A stretch of DNA of 5,336 nt from Sysuimicrobium calidum (GTDB lineage Bacteria > Sysuimicrobiota > Sysuimicrobiia > Sysuimicrobiales > Sysuimicrobiaceae): assembly GCA_031459935.1 (NCBI GenBank), contig JAVKHN010000072.1:1-5336 (forward strand), written 5' to 3'. Each line of letters opens with the position of its first letter. Positions within the stretch are counted from its first letter, which is position 1. The position numbers were made by a program, and so were the translations under genes. The notes under the pieces were generated by a model, which was not told where the DNA came from, searched no databases, and was given only the letters and a program-made list of their open reading frames with translations. Shown here in pieces: positions 5,142 to 5,336 of the stretch.

Positions 5142-5336
5142 GTGATCACCATTACGCCGAGCGCGGCGAGCAAGCTCCAGGAACTGGTGGAGCAGAGCGG
5201 GGCAGTGGATGTCTACCTCCGGCTGTTCGTCACCCAGGGGGGGTGCGAGGGGTTCTCGTACGGGATGGCCCTTGACACGGAGCGGCGGGAGGACGATTTC
5301 GTCTTCGAGCTGCACGGCATCCGGCTCGTGGTGGAC
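5142..5336 (+). CDS. A-type iron-sulfur carrier (IscA/ErpA/HesB family), 5' part, truncated by window edge
   Basis: From GTG 5142 the frame stays open for 65 codons to the window end, about 60% of a family usually 105-120 residues long. It begins MITITPSAASKLQELV, then shows the family core YLRLFVTQGGCEGFSYGMALD, split here as YLRLFV (25-30) and GGCEGFSYGMALD (33-45). The first of the three conserved cysteines is C35. The C-terminal CxC pair would lie beyond the window. Family knowledge: these small cytoplasmic proteins bind Fe-S clusters or iron and hand clusters to apo-proteins; in several bacteria they are needed for Fe-S enzymes such as lipoyl synthase. IscA, ErpA and SufA cannot be separated on this fragment. 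A strong promoter and its own ribosome binding site lie just upstream, 60 bases after the MoeZ-like gene. Confidence 0.92.
   Translation, partial: MITITPSAASKLQELVEQSGAVDVYLRLFVTQGGCEGFSYGMALDTERREDDFVFELHGIRLVVD

Noticed and set aside
1..5336. tRNA or rRNA genes, CRISPR arrays, insertion sequences, prophage or defence genes
   Set aside because: I saw no cloverleaf-like or rRNA sequence, no spaced direct repeats, no terminal inverted repeats and no transposase, phage or nuclease motifs. All main coding space is accounted for by metabolic genes.

Overview
This is a high-GC bacterial window with compact gene packing. It has good Shine-Dalgarno sites, two GTG starts and sigma70-like promoters. 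It holds five protein genes in full or nearly so: the tail of a 2-oxoacid dehydrogenase E1 beta gene, a complete E2 gene, lipA, a thioredoxin-reductase-like ferredoxin-NADP reductase gene on the minus strand, and a MoeB/ThiF-rhodanese fusion gene. The start of an A-type (IscA/ErpA/HesB) iron-sulfur carrier gene runs off the right edge. I cannot place the organism. Composition and gene types would suit an actinobacterium, a high-GC Firmicute or Chloroflexi relative, or a deep-branching thermophile; this is inference only.

Layout: (1) 1-2572, plus strand: E1 beta (5' truncated), E2 and lipA lie head to tail with gaps of 8 and 19 bases, so they look like one operon. The lipoyl synthase sits directly behind the E2 whose lipoyl lysine it would serve. 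No E3 gene is in the window. (2) 2573-2647: a 75-base convergent gap with no convincing terminator. (3) 2648-3667, minus strand: ferredoxin-NADP reductase. (4) 3668-3899: a divergent control region of 232 bases. Two promoter-like elements share one -35 region. The plus-strand transcript would begin with a 19-codon upstream ORF containing two near-adjacent Cys codons, followed by a strong hairpin that overlaps the upstream ORF stop codon. (5) 3900-5081, plus strand: E1-like adenylyltransferase fused to rhodanese (MoeZ/MOCS3 type), starting at GTG. (6) 5082-5141: a near-consensus promoter. (7) 5142-5336: the first 65 codons of the A-type carrier.

The genes share a biochemical theme. The E1-E2 complex needs lipoate. 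LipA makes lipoate by radical SAM chemistry, which needs low-potential electrons (in many bacteria via ferredoxin or flavodoxin) and sacrifices its own auxiliary 4Fe-4S cluster as the sulfur source. A ferredoxin reductase, a sulfur-transfer enzyme and an Fe-S carrier follow. The link between them is inference from neighbourhood, not shown by the sequence. The most interesting element is the possible cysteine-sensing leader in front of the MoeZ-like gene.
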